A stretch of DNA of 41,850 nucleotides, taken from the IMG/VR virus record IMGVR_UViG_3300004463_001175, positions 1 through 41,850 of that record; one strand, given 5' to 3'. The DNA is from a virus. The position numbers and the translations under genes were made by a program. Each line of letters begins with the position of its first letter. Position 1 is the stretch's first letter. Positions 13,330-19,447 of the stretch are shown here, piece after piece. The notes under the pieces are model-generated. The model was given only the letters and a program-made list of their open reading frames with translations. It did no database searches and had not been told where the DNA came from.

Positions 13330-13617
13330 TCATGCGTCCGGCTTCTTCTTTCGCCTCTCTCGGGCGAGGTTCTTGATTGCGTAGGCATGCCAAAGCATGC
13401 CCCGGTCGTAGGTGCCCGCTGGTTTCGGCAGCCCGTCCAGCTTGTAGAGGTTCGGGTGCTTGATCCCGAGTTCCTGCGAGGCGCGACTGACGCCCCAGAG
13501 ATCGGGGTGTAGTAGCTCGCGGTTGACGGCGGCGACGGCCCGGCTGATCTTCGCCGGGTCGCCGCCCTCCATCGCCTCGCGCAGCTTCGTGGTCAGCGGG
13601 TGTTCGGTTCTTGTCAT
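13330..13617 (-). CDS. HTH protein, excisionase/MerR-like (95 aa)
   Basis: The ATG at 13617 overlaps the upstream stop (ATGA). The middle reads as a short helix-turn-helix: WGVSRASQELGIKHPNLYKL followed by a DGLPKPAGTYDRGMLWHA wing, the kind of fold used by excisionases and small MerR-like regulators. The C-terminus is strongly basic (ARERRKKKPDA). Without an integrase in the window an excisionase role cannot be supported; a DNA-binding regulator is the safer call. Confidence 0.7.
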   Translation of the reverse strand: MTRTEHPLTTKLREAMEGGDPAKISRAVAAVNRELLHPDLWGVSRASQELGIKHPNLYKLDGLPKPAGTYDRGMLWHAYAIKNLARERRKKKPDA

Positions 13618-13976
13618 TCGACCTCCTCCTGGGTCAGGTACTCGGCGTAGGCGAGCGTCCGCTCGGCCTCGGTGTCGTAGAAGCGCCACTCCTCGGCGAT
13701 CATCTGATCGAGCGTGACCGGCCGCTGCTCTCGCCCGAACTGAACGAGATACTTCTGCGGCGCGACCTCGCTGACGACGTGCCCGTCTTCGACGATCTCG
13801 CCGTCCACGCAGCGGTGGCAGTAGCTGCCGCTCAGCGACATCGGGTCGAGTTCGACCTCGGCGGCAAGTGCCGCCCTGTTGCGCCCGGCCGACGGCGCCT
13901 CCGGCTTCTCGTCATGGAAGCCCTCGGGCACCGTCAGCCGATCGTCGCCCTCGCCGGGCCGGTCGAGCGGGTTCAT
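13614..13976 (-). CDS. Hypothetical protein with single CxxC (120 aa)
   Basis: The ATG at 13976 overlaps the stop of the small basic gene before it (ATGA), and the gene ends in another ATGA. Residues 1-45 are acidic and proline-rich. A single knuckle, YCHRCVDGEIVEDGHVV, lies near residue 55, and the C-terminus is helical (EEWRFYDTEAERTLAYAEYLTQEEVE). One CxxC is too few for a complete zinc site unless it dimerises. No known family. Confidence 0.68.
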   Translation of the reverse strand: MNPLDRPGEGDDRLTVPEGFHDEKPEAPSAGRNRAALAAEVELDPMSLSGSYCHRCVDGEIVEDGHVVSEVAPQKYLVQFGREQRPVTLDQMIAEEWRFYDTEAERTLAYAEYLTQEEVE

Positions 13977-14140
13977 CGCTTCACCGGCTCTCGGGTCGGC
14001 GCCCGCTCCGGCTTGCTCGGCTCGCGACGCGGAATCCGCTTCGGCTCCGCTGGCGCAGGCTTCTCGGCAGGCTGGCGCTCGGGGATCGGCAGCTTGACCG
14101 GCTCGATCCGCTTCGTCCGTTGTGGTTTTCCGATGTCCAT
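13973..14140 (-). CDS. Small basic proline-rich protein (55 aa)
   Basis: A frame of 55 codons opens at the ATG at 14140, with GAGAGGAG upstream, and closes in an ATGA overlap with the next gene. The product is nearly all P, E, K and R, with recurring [EP]-P-x-[KR] units (KRIEPVKLPIP, EPKRIPRREPSKPERAP). It must be disordered. Such tails bind nucleic acids or partner proteins. The operon position and coupling support it as a real gene, although composition alone proves nothing. Confidence 0.6.
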   Translation of the reverse strand: MDIGKPQRTKRIEPVKLPIPERQPAEKPAPAEPKRIPRREPSKPERAPTREPVKR

Positions 14141-14144
14141 GCTG

Positions 14145-14792
14145 TTACTCCTCTCCTCTCAAGAAGTTCTTGAGGTAGATGGGAACGCCGTATGACTCGC
14201 GGAGGTCGTTGTGCAAGTGCCACGCCTCAAACGGCAGGTATAGCTCGACCGGGTAGCCGTAGGTCGCTTTCCAGCCCTGGCTGCCCTCGATCACCTTCCC
14301 CCAGAGCGCCACCTTGCCCATGACCTTGAACATGTTGTTGCGCTCAAAGTCGTAGTTCAGATAGTGCGGCATCGTCATTAGGTGGTCGAGCGTCTTCGCC
14401 GAGTACAGCCCGCATGAGCAGGTGTCGCCGGGAACCTCATGGTCGTGTTCGCAGACCGCCTCCATCGGAGCGAACGGCTGCCAAAACACCTTCTGGGCGG
14501 CGTTGGCTTTCGCCGACACCGACTGCAGCAGGGTCAGCCCCGCGTCCGTCTCCTTCTTCTTGATCCCCCAGGCTCGCCAGCCGTACTCGACGGCGACCTG
14601 ATCGGGGACGATCAACTCGCGCTCGGCCTGCTCGTCCGCGACGGCCTCGGCCGTCTCGATCTCGCGCTTCGCCGCGAAGACGAAGCCGCAGGTTCCGCAG
14701 CGGGCGAAGCCCGGCAGGGTCGAGGGGGTGATGCCATTCATGCCCTTGCACTCCGGACAGACGGCGTTGATCTTGCCGACGTTGCTTGGCAT
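14145..14792 (-). CDS. Zinc-binding protein of unknown function (215 aa)
   Basis: The ATG at 14792 overlaps the ATPase stop (TGATG) with GGGGAG upstream. Residues 12-35 form a zinc ribbon: C12-x2-C15, then C32-x2-C35. A second cysteine/histidine cluster lies near residue 115 (CEHDHEVPGDTCSCG). The C-terminal region is aromatic (KATYGYPVELYLPFEAWHLH). It resembles neither a primase nor a helicase loader that I can name. Its tight coupling to the DnaB/RepA-type ATPase suggests a replication partner. Confidence 0.72.
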   Translation of the reverse strand: MPSNVGKINAVCPECKGMNGITPSTLPGFARCGTCGFVFAAKREIETAEAVADEQAERELIVPDQVAVEYGWRAWGIKKKETDAGLTLLQSVSAKANAAQKVFWQPFAPMEAVCEHDHEVPGDTCSCGLYSAKTLDHLMTMPHYLNYDFERNNMFKVMGKVALWGKVIEGSQGWKATYGYPVELYLPFEAWHLHNDLRESYGVPIYLKNFLRGEE

Positions 14793-15817
14793 CACGACTC
14801 CCCTTTCACCTTCGCCTCGGCCTCGTCGAGCATCTGGGCGATCTCGGTCGGCAGCGTCCACTTGCAGTTGCGACCGCCGCCGGGCGGATTCTTCTCGATC
14901 TGCATATCCCGCGCGGCTCGCTTCGCGGTCGAGGTTGCGATGCCCGCGATCCGCGCGTCCCGCAGGACGTCGCGACCGAGCATCGTCCCGCCCTGATCAT
15001 GCAGGAGTCGGGCCAACCACTCGGCTGCCTCGGAGCGCTTACTCGGCTTCACCCGAGCCTCGTCGCCGCCGCTGGCAGCTTCGCCCTCCTCAAGGAACTT
15101 CGCCGCGCTCTCCTCCGTCTCCTCGCGGAACAAGAGAAAGGGCGCCGCGTGTTCGATCGTCTCGTCAACGTCGATCTCAAAGGCGAGCGTCTTCGGCTTC
15201 TCGCCGACGTTCATCTTCACCGGAGCGAGCAGCTTCCGATCCGCGTCGTCGGGATCAGACCCGAACAGGTATGCGGCTCGTGCGGCTGCCGGAAGTCCGG
15301 AGCCGGTGCCGCCAATCAACCCGAGCGGGTGCATGTACTTCGTCGCCCGCTTGAGTACGTGTTCGACGATCAGGAACGTGACGCCGGTCGCGTCGGCGAT
15401 CTCGCGGAGCGGATCGGTGACGACTCGGATCGAGTCCGAGTGACGGCTGACGCCGTTCGACAGGTGGGAAGCGAGCGGGTCGATCACGACGAGGTCGATC
15501 TCCTCCTCGACGATCTTGTCGATCATTTCTGCCATATCCTTCGGCAGGCGGAAGTTCCAGAGCGTGACCTTGTCGAGGTCGGCCTTTGCAGCCTGTAGGC
15601 GCGGCACGGTGATCCGTCGCGGATCATCCTCGGCAGCGCTGTAGAGGACGTTGCCTCCGGCCTGCGTGACCTCCCCCGCGACATACGCAGAGAACAGCCC
15701 CTTGCCCTGATCGGGCTTGCCTGCGACAACGCAGATCATGCCCTCCGGTAGATGCTCGCGCCAGCGCCAAGTGATCGGCGCCGTCGTGAGCGAGCTTGCC
15801 TTGACGGCTTCACTCAT
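14792..15817 (-). CDS. RepA/DnaB-type AAA_25 ATPase (341 aa)
   Basis: AAGGAG precedes the ATG at 15817. The Walker A loop is GKPDQGKG at residues 33-40 and the Walker B strand LVVID at 109-113, with DHE/H-type follow-up residues (IVEHVLKR). This is the RecA-fold core of RepA-like helicases. The C-terminal 90 residues look like a winged helix (EWLARLLHDQGGTMLGRDVLRDARIAGIATSTAKRAARDM). It may unwind phage DNA or load the replisome. It is the first gene of a unit with its own -10 element and an upstream palindrome, so it is likely to be regulated separately. Confidence 0.85.
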   Translation of the reverse strand: MSEAVKASSLTTAPITWRWREHLPEGMICVVAGKPDQGKGLFSAYVAGEVTQAGGNVLYSAAEDDPRRITVPRLQAAKADLDKVTLWNFRLPKDMAEMIDKIVEEEIDLVVIDPLASHLSNGVSRHSDSIRVVTDPLREIADATGVTFLIVEHVLKRATKYMHPLGLIGGTGSGLPAAARAAYLFGSDPDDADRKLLAPVKMNVGEKPKTLAFEIDVDETIEHAAPFLLFREETEESAAKFLEEGEAASGGDEARVKPSKRSEAAEWLARLLHDQGGTMLGRDVLRDARIAGIATSTAKRAARDMQIEKNPPGGGRNCKWTLPTEIAQMLDEAEAKVKGES

Positions 15818-15856
15818 GTTCGGCTCCTTCGTGTTCGTGGTCGATGGGATACAGGC

Positions 15857-15862
15857 AGTATA
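15857..15862 (-). promoter_or_regulatory. -10 element TATACT of the ATPase promoter
   Basis: TATACT occurs on the minus strand 39 bases before the ATG at 15817. The position 17 bases further upstream reads ATGCGC, not a -35 box. The 20-bp palindrome at 15891-15910 lies 28 bases upstream of the -10, so its centre would be near -50 from the start of transcription. A promoter without -35 and with a dyad at that place is the pattern of activator dependence. This is inference. Confidence 0.55.
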
Positions 15863-15890
15863 GCAACCCGGCCAGAATCGCGCATCCCCG

Positions 15891-15910
15891 AAGTGTCGGC
15901 GCCGACACTT
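15891..15910. promoter_or_regulatory. Perfect 20-bp palindrome, copy 2 (candidate operator)
   Basis: This copy is identical to the palindrome at 2293-2312. It lies in a true intergenic space, between the glycosyltransferase terminator and the -10 element of the ATPase gene, which makes it the better candidate for a working operator. Confidence 0.65.
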
Positions 15911-15919
15911 TTAGAAAGT

Positions 15920-15949
15920 GACCCAACCCCTCAGTCGGGGATCTGGGTC
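15920..15949 (-). terminator. Hairpin terminator after the glycosyltransferase gene
   Basis: GACCCA (15920-15925) pairs with TGGGTC (15944-15949) and CCCC (15927-15930) with GGGG (15937-15940), with a six-base loop and small bulges. The stretch following on the minus strand is ACTTTCTAAAAG. It lies 10 bases past the gene end. It shares GACCCAACCCC with the terminator at 11987-12030. Confidence 0.7.
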
Positions 15950-15958
15950 GGTTGCTGA

Positions 15959-17005
15959 CTAGGCGGCGACCGGCGCCTTACGGCGAACGTCGATCGCAGC
16001 TTCCCACGCCTCGACCCAGCGCCACGCATGATCCTCAAGCAGGTGCTTGTCGATCACCCCGGCGCGGAACTGCTCGGCGTACTCGTCGCGGTTGCGAAGC
16101 AAGTCGAGCGTCGCCTGCCGCCACTTCTTCGCCTTCCAGTCGGCGAGCAAGCCGATCCCGTCGTCGGCGATCCGCTGATAATCCTCGGTCGGGCTGGCGA
16201 CGAACGGGACGCCGACAGCGGCAAGCTCCAACCCCTTGAGCGCCGACTTCGCCGCGTTGAACTTTGTATCGTCGAGCGGCGCGATCCCGACGTCGAAGGT
16301 GGCGATGTCGTAGGGGTAGTCGCGGAACTCCGAGTAGCCGCGCGCCTCAAACTCGACCCCTTGCAGATCGAGTTGCCTCGGAACCTCCTCGCCGGTCCCG
16401 ATGTTGACGAAGCGGGCGCCGTACTCGCGGCAGGCTTGCCCGACGCCGCCTCGGGTCGCGAGCAGGTCGCGGGGATGGGTGCCGACGTGCCCGGCCCAGC
16501 CGACCGTCTTGCCGTCGCGCTCGGCGCTCGGCAGCACCCCGAGCATCTGCCGGGGAATCCGGTTGGCGAGAATGGCGACGCGGCCGTGGGCGCCGTAGCG
16601 CCGGGCAAGCGCCGGAGTCGTCACGGTGACGAGATCAGCCTGCGCGCAAGCCTTCCGCAGCCAGACCCGGTTCGACTCGCGGTTGTACTTCGGCTGGCTC
16701 CGCTTGAAGGCGATGTGGCGCGGGTCGAGCGCCTCAAAGTCGTCGTCGATGTCCACGACGACGGCGATGCCCTTCGACTGCATGACCGCGATCGACTCGT
16801 AGTTGAGCCGCCGCATCGGCCGCGCCATGACGAAGACGTCGCAGTCCACTTCCATGTCGGTGACGTGCCCGGCCTCGTCGATCGTCATCTTCGCTCGCTC
16901 GATGAAGTCCACGCGGACCTCGTCGCCGTCCACCGCCTGCCCCGGCCACAGCGCCCGGTAATGTCCGCATCCATCCTTGTCGGGCAACGAGACCCAGGCG
17001 CGCAT
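15959..17005 (-). CDS. Glycosyltransferase, GT-B type (348 aa)
   Basis: The ATG at 17005 shares a base with the HNH stop (TAATG). The first half carries DIDDDFEALDP (residues 85-95), a motif frequent in phage-encoded glycosyltransferases. The second half has GWAGHVGTHPRDL (169-181) and the donor-binding region GIAPLDDTKFNAAKSALKGLE (240-260), which place it near GT1/GT4. The target is not evident: modified bases in phage DNA, virion glycoproteins or host surface polymers are all possible. No base-hypermodification gene is in the window. Confidence 0.85.
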   Translation of the reverse strand: MRAWVSLPDKDGCGHYRALWPGQAVDGDEVRVDFIERAKMTIDEAGHVTDMEVDCDVFVMARPMRRLNYESIAVMQSKGIAVVVDIDDDFEALDPRHIAFKRSQPKYNRESNRVWLRKACAQADLVTVTTPALARRYGAHGRVAILANRIPRQMLGVLPSAERDGKTVGWAGHVGTHPRDLLATRGGVGQACREYGARFVNIGTGEEVPRQLDLQGVEFEARGYSEFRDYPYDIATFDVGIAPLDDTKFNAAKSALKGLELAAVGVPFVASPTEDYQRIADDGIGLLADWKAKKWRQATLDLLRNRDEYAEQFRAGVIDKHLLEDHAWRWVEAWEAAIDVRRKAPVAA

Positions 17006-17358
17006 TAGCCGACCGGGACGCGATCGAGCGAGACGTCATGCTCGCTGAGAAAGAACTGCAGCAGCGGCGGCTCCGGCGAACGCAGGTAGCCCTGCTCGAC
17101 AAGGTCGTGATGATCGCGGCAGAGGGTGACGCCGTTGCGGACGTCCTGCTTCGCCTGGATCGTCCTCAGTCGTCGCTTCGGCACGAAGTGGTGCGCGTCG
17201 ATCGTCTTGGAGCAGGGGGTTACTCCGGTGCCGTGGCAGCGCCGACAACCCGGCCCGCCGCAGCGGTGACAGACGGCTCCGGCAAGCTCGCAGCGGTTCT
17301 TGCCGTCGTTAGTGACGGCCCGCCAAAACGCTCGGTAGTTGATCCGCTCCTGTCGCAT
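17005..17358 (-). CDS. HNH endonuclease-like protein with DnaJ-type zinc motifs (117 aa)
   Basis: The ATG at 17358 is preferred, with GGAGGG 13 bases upstream; a GTG at 17382 would add eight arginine-rich residues. The HNH core is AHHFVPKR (H56, H57), N75, and C80-RDHH84. Between the first conserved part and the HNH lies CHRCGGPGCRRCHGTG (residues 30-45), which is two CxxCxGxG units as in the DnaJ zinc domain, followed by C49. It may cut DNA at packaging, act as a homing nuclease, or only bind DNA. The terminator upstream makes it the first gene of a short unit. Confidence 0.8.
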   Translation of the reverse strand: MRQERINYRAFWRAVTNDGKNRCELAGAVCHRCGGPGCRRCHGTGVTPCSKTIDAHHFVPKRRLRTIQAKQDVRNGVTLCRDHHDLVEQGYLRSPEPPLLQFFLSEHDVSLDRVPVG

Positions 17359-17419
17359 ACGCCGTCGTGCCCTCCGGTCCACAAGCGGATCATCGGTGCC
17401 GAGTCGGACGGCAACGACA

Positions 17420-17453
17420 AGCGCCCCCGCCAGTCGAGAGAAACGGGGGCGCT
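17420..17453 (-). terminator. Hairpin terminator, 10-bp stem
   Basis: AGCGCCCCCG at 17420-17429 is the exact complement of 17444-17453, with a 14-base loop. The minus strand continues TTGTCGTTGCC, a weak U-stretch. It lies 58 bases beyond the stop at 17511 and before the HNH gene. A second inverted repeat, GCTGGGT/ACCCAGC at 17480-17500, lies just upstream of it. Confidence 0.65.
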
Positions 17454-17479
17454 CGGCGGCATCGACAACGGAAGGAGAT

Positions 17480-17500
17480 GCTGGGTTGACTCTACCCAGC
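17480..17500. repeat. 7-bp perfect inverted repeat
   Basis: GCTGGGT (17480-17486) and ACCCAGC (17494-17500) are exact complements with a seven-base spacer. The site lies in the 128-base space between the genes ending at 17511 and starting near 17382. With the neighbouring terminator hairpin it may form a double-hairpin end, or serve as an operator for the HNH-glycosyltransferase unit. Confidence 0.4.
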
Positions 17501-17510
17501 CGAGCGGCGC

Positions 17511-17783
17511 TTAGTCGAGCGACCGCATCGGCCGTCGTTTCAGCCGGTCGGTGCCCTCGCGAGTGCCGTCAGCGCGGCCTCGGAGCCGCTCGACGACGTC
17601 GTCTTTCTTCGCCCCCCTGATCTTCAACAACCCCGCCTCGATCTGATCGGCAACGGAGTCGAAGACCGCCGCCTCCATCTGTCGCCGGTTCATCTTCCAG
17701 CGGTCGGCGAGTCCTTGCGGTGGCTCGTCCGCATTGAGATCCGGGTCGGCCTGTAGCCGACTGTCGATCCGGTCTTCCAGCAC
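17511..17783 (-). CDS. Hypothetical protein (90 aa)
   Basis: The GTG start at 17783 directly follows the TAG of the preceding gene. The product is charged and helical with no cysteines: acidic N-terminal third (LEDRIDSRLQADPDLNADE), then WKMNRRQMEAAVFDSVADQIEAGLL, then a very basic tail (ERLRGRADGTREGTDRLKRRP). No family recognised; a nucleic-acid-binding role is possible from the tail only. Confidence 0.65.
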   Translation of the reverse strand: MLEDRIDSRLQADPDLNADEPPQGLADRWKMNRRQMEAAVFDSVADQIEAGLLKIRGAKKDDVVERLRGRADGTREGTDRLKRRPMRSLD

Positions 17784-18014
17784 CTAGTGCAAGTCTGCAC
17801 GATCTCTCGGCTGGACTCCGCGTCGAGCGCTGTCGGCGACCTTCTGCTTCATCACCTTGCCCGTCTTCTCGGACTCACGGCAGCCGCAGCGGCGGCATTG
17901 CGGGACGTCGCCCTCGGCGAGCGGGATGATCGTCATGTGGGCGCCGTCGCAGGTCTCGACCGGCTCAGCTAGGTACGGGTTCGCGGTCGTCGTCGAACTC
18001 CTCGGCGTCTTCAT
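17784..18014 (-). CDS. Small zinc-finger-like protein (76 aa)
   Basis: GAGGAGG lies 13 bases before the ATG at 18014. The gene overlaps the previous one by 50 bases. The product has C21 and H25 (ETCDGAH) followed by C40RRCGC45, a plausible zinc site. The C-terminus is basic. A start at the internal methionine would lose half of the zinc site, so the longer form is preferred. Function unknown. Confidence 0.6.
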   Translation of the reverse strand: MKTPRSSTTTANPYLAEPVETCDGAHMTIIPLAEGDVPQCRRCGCRESEKTGKVMKQKVADSARRGVQPRDRADLH

Positions 18015-18120
18015 GTAGCTCGCGCTCCTCCTCGGTCGTCAACCCTTCGCCGTCCATCACCCAATGCAGGAACTCGGCGAGGATCTGATCGGTCTTGCGA
18101 TGGTGAACCTTGCCTGCCAT
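17965..18120 (-). CDS. Small acidic protein (51 aa)
   Basis: An ATG at 18120 opens a 51-codon frame immediately downstream of the terminator at 18153-18178. No Shine-Dalgarno is visible, so the transcript could be leaderless or the start weak. The product begins with a basic MAGKVHHRKTDQILAEF helix and ends in a strongly acidic stretch (TEEERELHEDAEEFDDD). It is the first gene of a unit with two further small proteins. No known family. Confidence 0.55.
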   Translation of the reverse strand: MAGKVHHRKTDQILAEFLHWVMDGEGLTTEEERELHEDAEEFDDDREPVPS

Positions 18121-18152
18121 GACCGAACATTCGCGCCGCGCCCGGACACGAA

Positions 18153-18178
18153 AACGGCCCCGCCGAAGCGAGGCCGTT
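18153..18178 (-). terminator. Rho-independent terminator of the lysis/late unit
   Basis: AACGGCC (18153-18159) pairs with GGCCGTT (18172-18178), and CGC with GCG inside, around a TTCG loop on the minus strand, followed by a TTTT run. It lies about 40 bases past the last gene of the lysis block and is the best-formed terminator in the window. Confidence 0.9.
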
Positions 18179-18220
18179 CTCTGATCACGACAACCCGACG
18201 AAGGCGTCGTAACCCCCAGC

Positions 18221-18400
18221 TTACTTGTCGAGACCGTCCTCGTCGCGCTGTTCGACGTCGGGCGGACTGTCGTCTTCGCGCTGGATGCGCTTGCGCTCCT
18301 CCTCCTGCGCCTGCATGTCCTCGGCCGGTGCGGTCGAGGGCTTGTCCGGGTCGCTGGGATCGACCGGCGCCTCATTGCGCTCGTCGCGCTCGTCAGCCAT
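18221..18400 (-). CDS. Small highly charged protein (59 aa)
   Basis: AAGGAGCC precedes the ATG at 18400. The 59-residue product is nearly all D, E, R, K, P and Q (MADERDERNEAPVDPSDP, EEERKRIQREDDSPPDVEQ), so it is disordered and acidic. It is the last gene before the late terminator. Function unknown; its good ribosome-binding site and the operon context are the reason to call it. Confidence 0.65.
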   Translation of the reverse strand: MADERDERNEAPVDPSDPDKPSTAPAEDMQAQEEERKRIQREDDSPPDVEQRDEDGLDK

Positions 18401-18431
18401 GTTGGCTCCTTCGGTTGCTTACGAAGGCCGT

Positions 18432-18581
18432 CTACCCATCCTCGTCCGGCTCACTCGCATGGTCGTCGTCGGGCGGCAGCGGCTGCGGTGGCGGCGGCTC
18501 CGTCGGGTCGAGGTTCGGGTCGGGGCGATCCGGTCGCGGGTACGGCTCGACGTAGCCCGGCTCTTTCCCGTCGTCGCCCAT
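18432..18581 (-). CDS. Small proline-rich acidic protein (49 aa)
   Basis: AGGAGGAG sits just before the ATG at 18581, and the gene starts 8 bases after the L,D-transpeptidase stop. The product contains a poly-proline segment (EPPPPPQPLPPDDD) flanked by PDRPDPNLDP and acidic residues. It must be extended and disordered. It may act as a linker or binding tail. The strong Shine-Dalgarno supports translation. Confidence 0.6.
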   Translation of the reverse strand: MGDDGKEPGYVEPYPRPDRPDPNLDPTEPPPPQPLPPDDDHASEPDEDG

Positions 18582-18589
18582 CGCTCCTC

Positions 18590-19051
18590 CTAGTGAACCT
18601 TGACGATCGTGCCCTTCGGCACCCGGTTATAGAGGTCGATGACCTCGTCGGCGTACATGCGAATGCAGCCGTGCGAGGCCGGGGTGCCGATCGAGTAGTC
18701 GGCAGCGGTGCCGTGGATGCCGACGCCGTCCCATAGCTCGATCCAGCGGGCGACGATCGGGTTGCGCGGGTCGCCGCCCTTGATCACGGTGCCGCGATCC
18801 TCGGGCGCCACCCAGGCCGAGTTCGGCATGAGCCAGTCCGGGTTCTTCGCCCGCTTGAGGACGCGATACCAGCCGGGCGGCGTCCGGTAGTCCGGCTCGC
18901 CGCCCTTGCCGTCGTAGAAGCCGATCGCGACCCGGTACGCCTTGACGAACTCCAACTTCGACGACGAACCCTCCGCCTTGAACAGACGGAGGGTTCGGGC
19001 GCCGAGATCGACGTCGATCGCCGTGTCGGGGTATCGCGGCGGTCCGATCAT
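18590..19051 (-). CDS. L,D-transpeptidase (YkuD catalytic domain, 153 aa)
   Basis: The active-site signature is complete: GIHGT with H113, then SHGC129IRM at 126-132 with the nucleophilic cysteine, in the spacing of YkuD enzymes. The domain fills the whole protein (AIDVDLGARTLRLFKAEG at the start, KGTIVKVH at the end). There is no signal peptide, so export would rely on the holin or on incorporation into particles. The enzyme forms or exchanges 3-3 cross-links in peptidoglycan. It overlaps the holin-like gene (ATGA) in a lysis block, an unusual partner for wall-degrading enzymes. It could remodel the wall before lysis or open tetrapeptide links in reverse. Confidence 0.9.
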   Translation of the reverse strand: MIGPPRYPDTAIDVDLGARTLRLFKAEGSSSKLEFVKAYRVAIGFYDGKGGEPDYRTPPGWYRVLKRAKNPDWLMPNSAWVAPEDRGTVIKGGDPRNPIVARWIELWDGVGIHGTAADYSIGTPASHGCIRMYADEVIDLYNRVPKGTIVKVH

Positions 19052-19437
19052 CGAATCCTTCGGCTCGTCAGCGTGTCATCGACGACCGGCTCGATCGGCA
19101 CCGTGTGGTTCTTCGTGACCCAGACCCAGATCGGCGGGATCGCCAAGGCAATGATCGTCAACCACTTCTCGGTGTCTCCGGGGTTGACGGTCGTGAAGAC
19201 GCCGACCACACCGATCACCGACGCGGCAAGCGACTGGATCGCCTTCGACCAGTCGTCGGCGGTCGCGTTCTTCGTCCCGAAGACAGCGGCGACGCCGAGT
19301 ACGGCCGTCGAGCAGGCGATCAACGCCGCTTCCAGGCCGGGATCGAAGACGATGAAGAAGCCGAGCAGCAGCAGCACGGCGCTGATCAACTGCGCGACCG
19401 TCTTCTTCGCCTCGTCGTAGGTGTATCCGAGTATCAC
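19048..19437 (-). CDS. Holin-like membrane protein (129 aa)
   Basis: The GTG start at 19437 follows AGGAGGAGC. Three or four hydrophobic stretches are visible (LISAVLLLLGFFIVF, LIACSTAVLGVAAVFG, SLAASVIGVVGVFTTV, WLTIIALAIPPIWVWV), with a short soluble N-terminus and a charged C-terminus. The central ADDWSKAIQSL segment with TM helices on both sides is like actinophage holins. Its position between endolysin and L,D-transpeptidase genes fits a holin. The other membrane genes upstream are competitors for that role. Confidence 0.72.
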   Translation of the reverse strand: MILGYTYDEAKKTVAQLISAVLLLLGFFIVFDPGLEAALIACSTAVLGVAAVFGTKNATADDWSKAIQSLAASVIGVVGVFTTVNPGDTEKWLTIIALAIPPIWVWVTKNHTVPIEPVVDDTLTSRRIR

Positions 19438-19447
19438 TTTGCTCCTC

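Noticed and set aside
13330-13617. Excisionase, implying a temperate phage
   Set aside because: The HTH is only loosely excisionase-like and there is no integrase, attachment site or repressor in view.
17396-17411. Possible fourth copy of the late element near the HNH gene
   Set aside because: Only the TCGGACGG end matches; the rest does not align.
17787-17800. GTGCA-AGTC-TGCAC inverted repeat, with CAAGTCTGC as in the late element
   Set aside because: It lies within a small coding gene, and only nine bases agree with the late element; probably chance.
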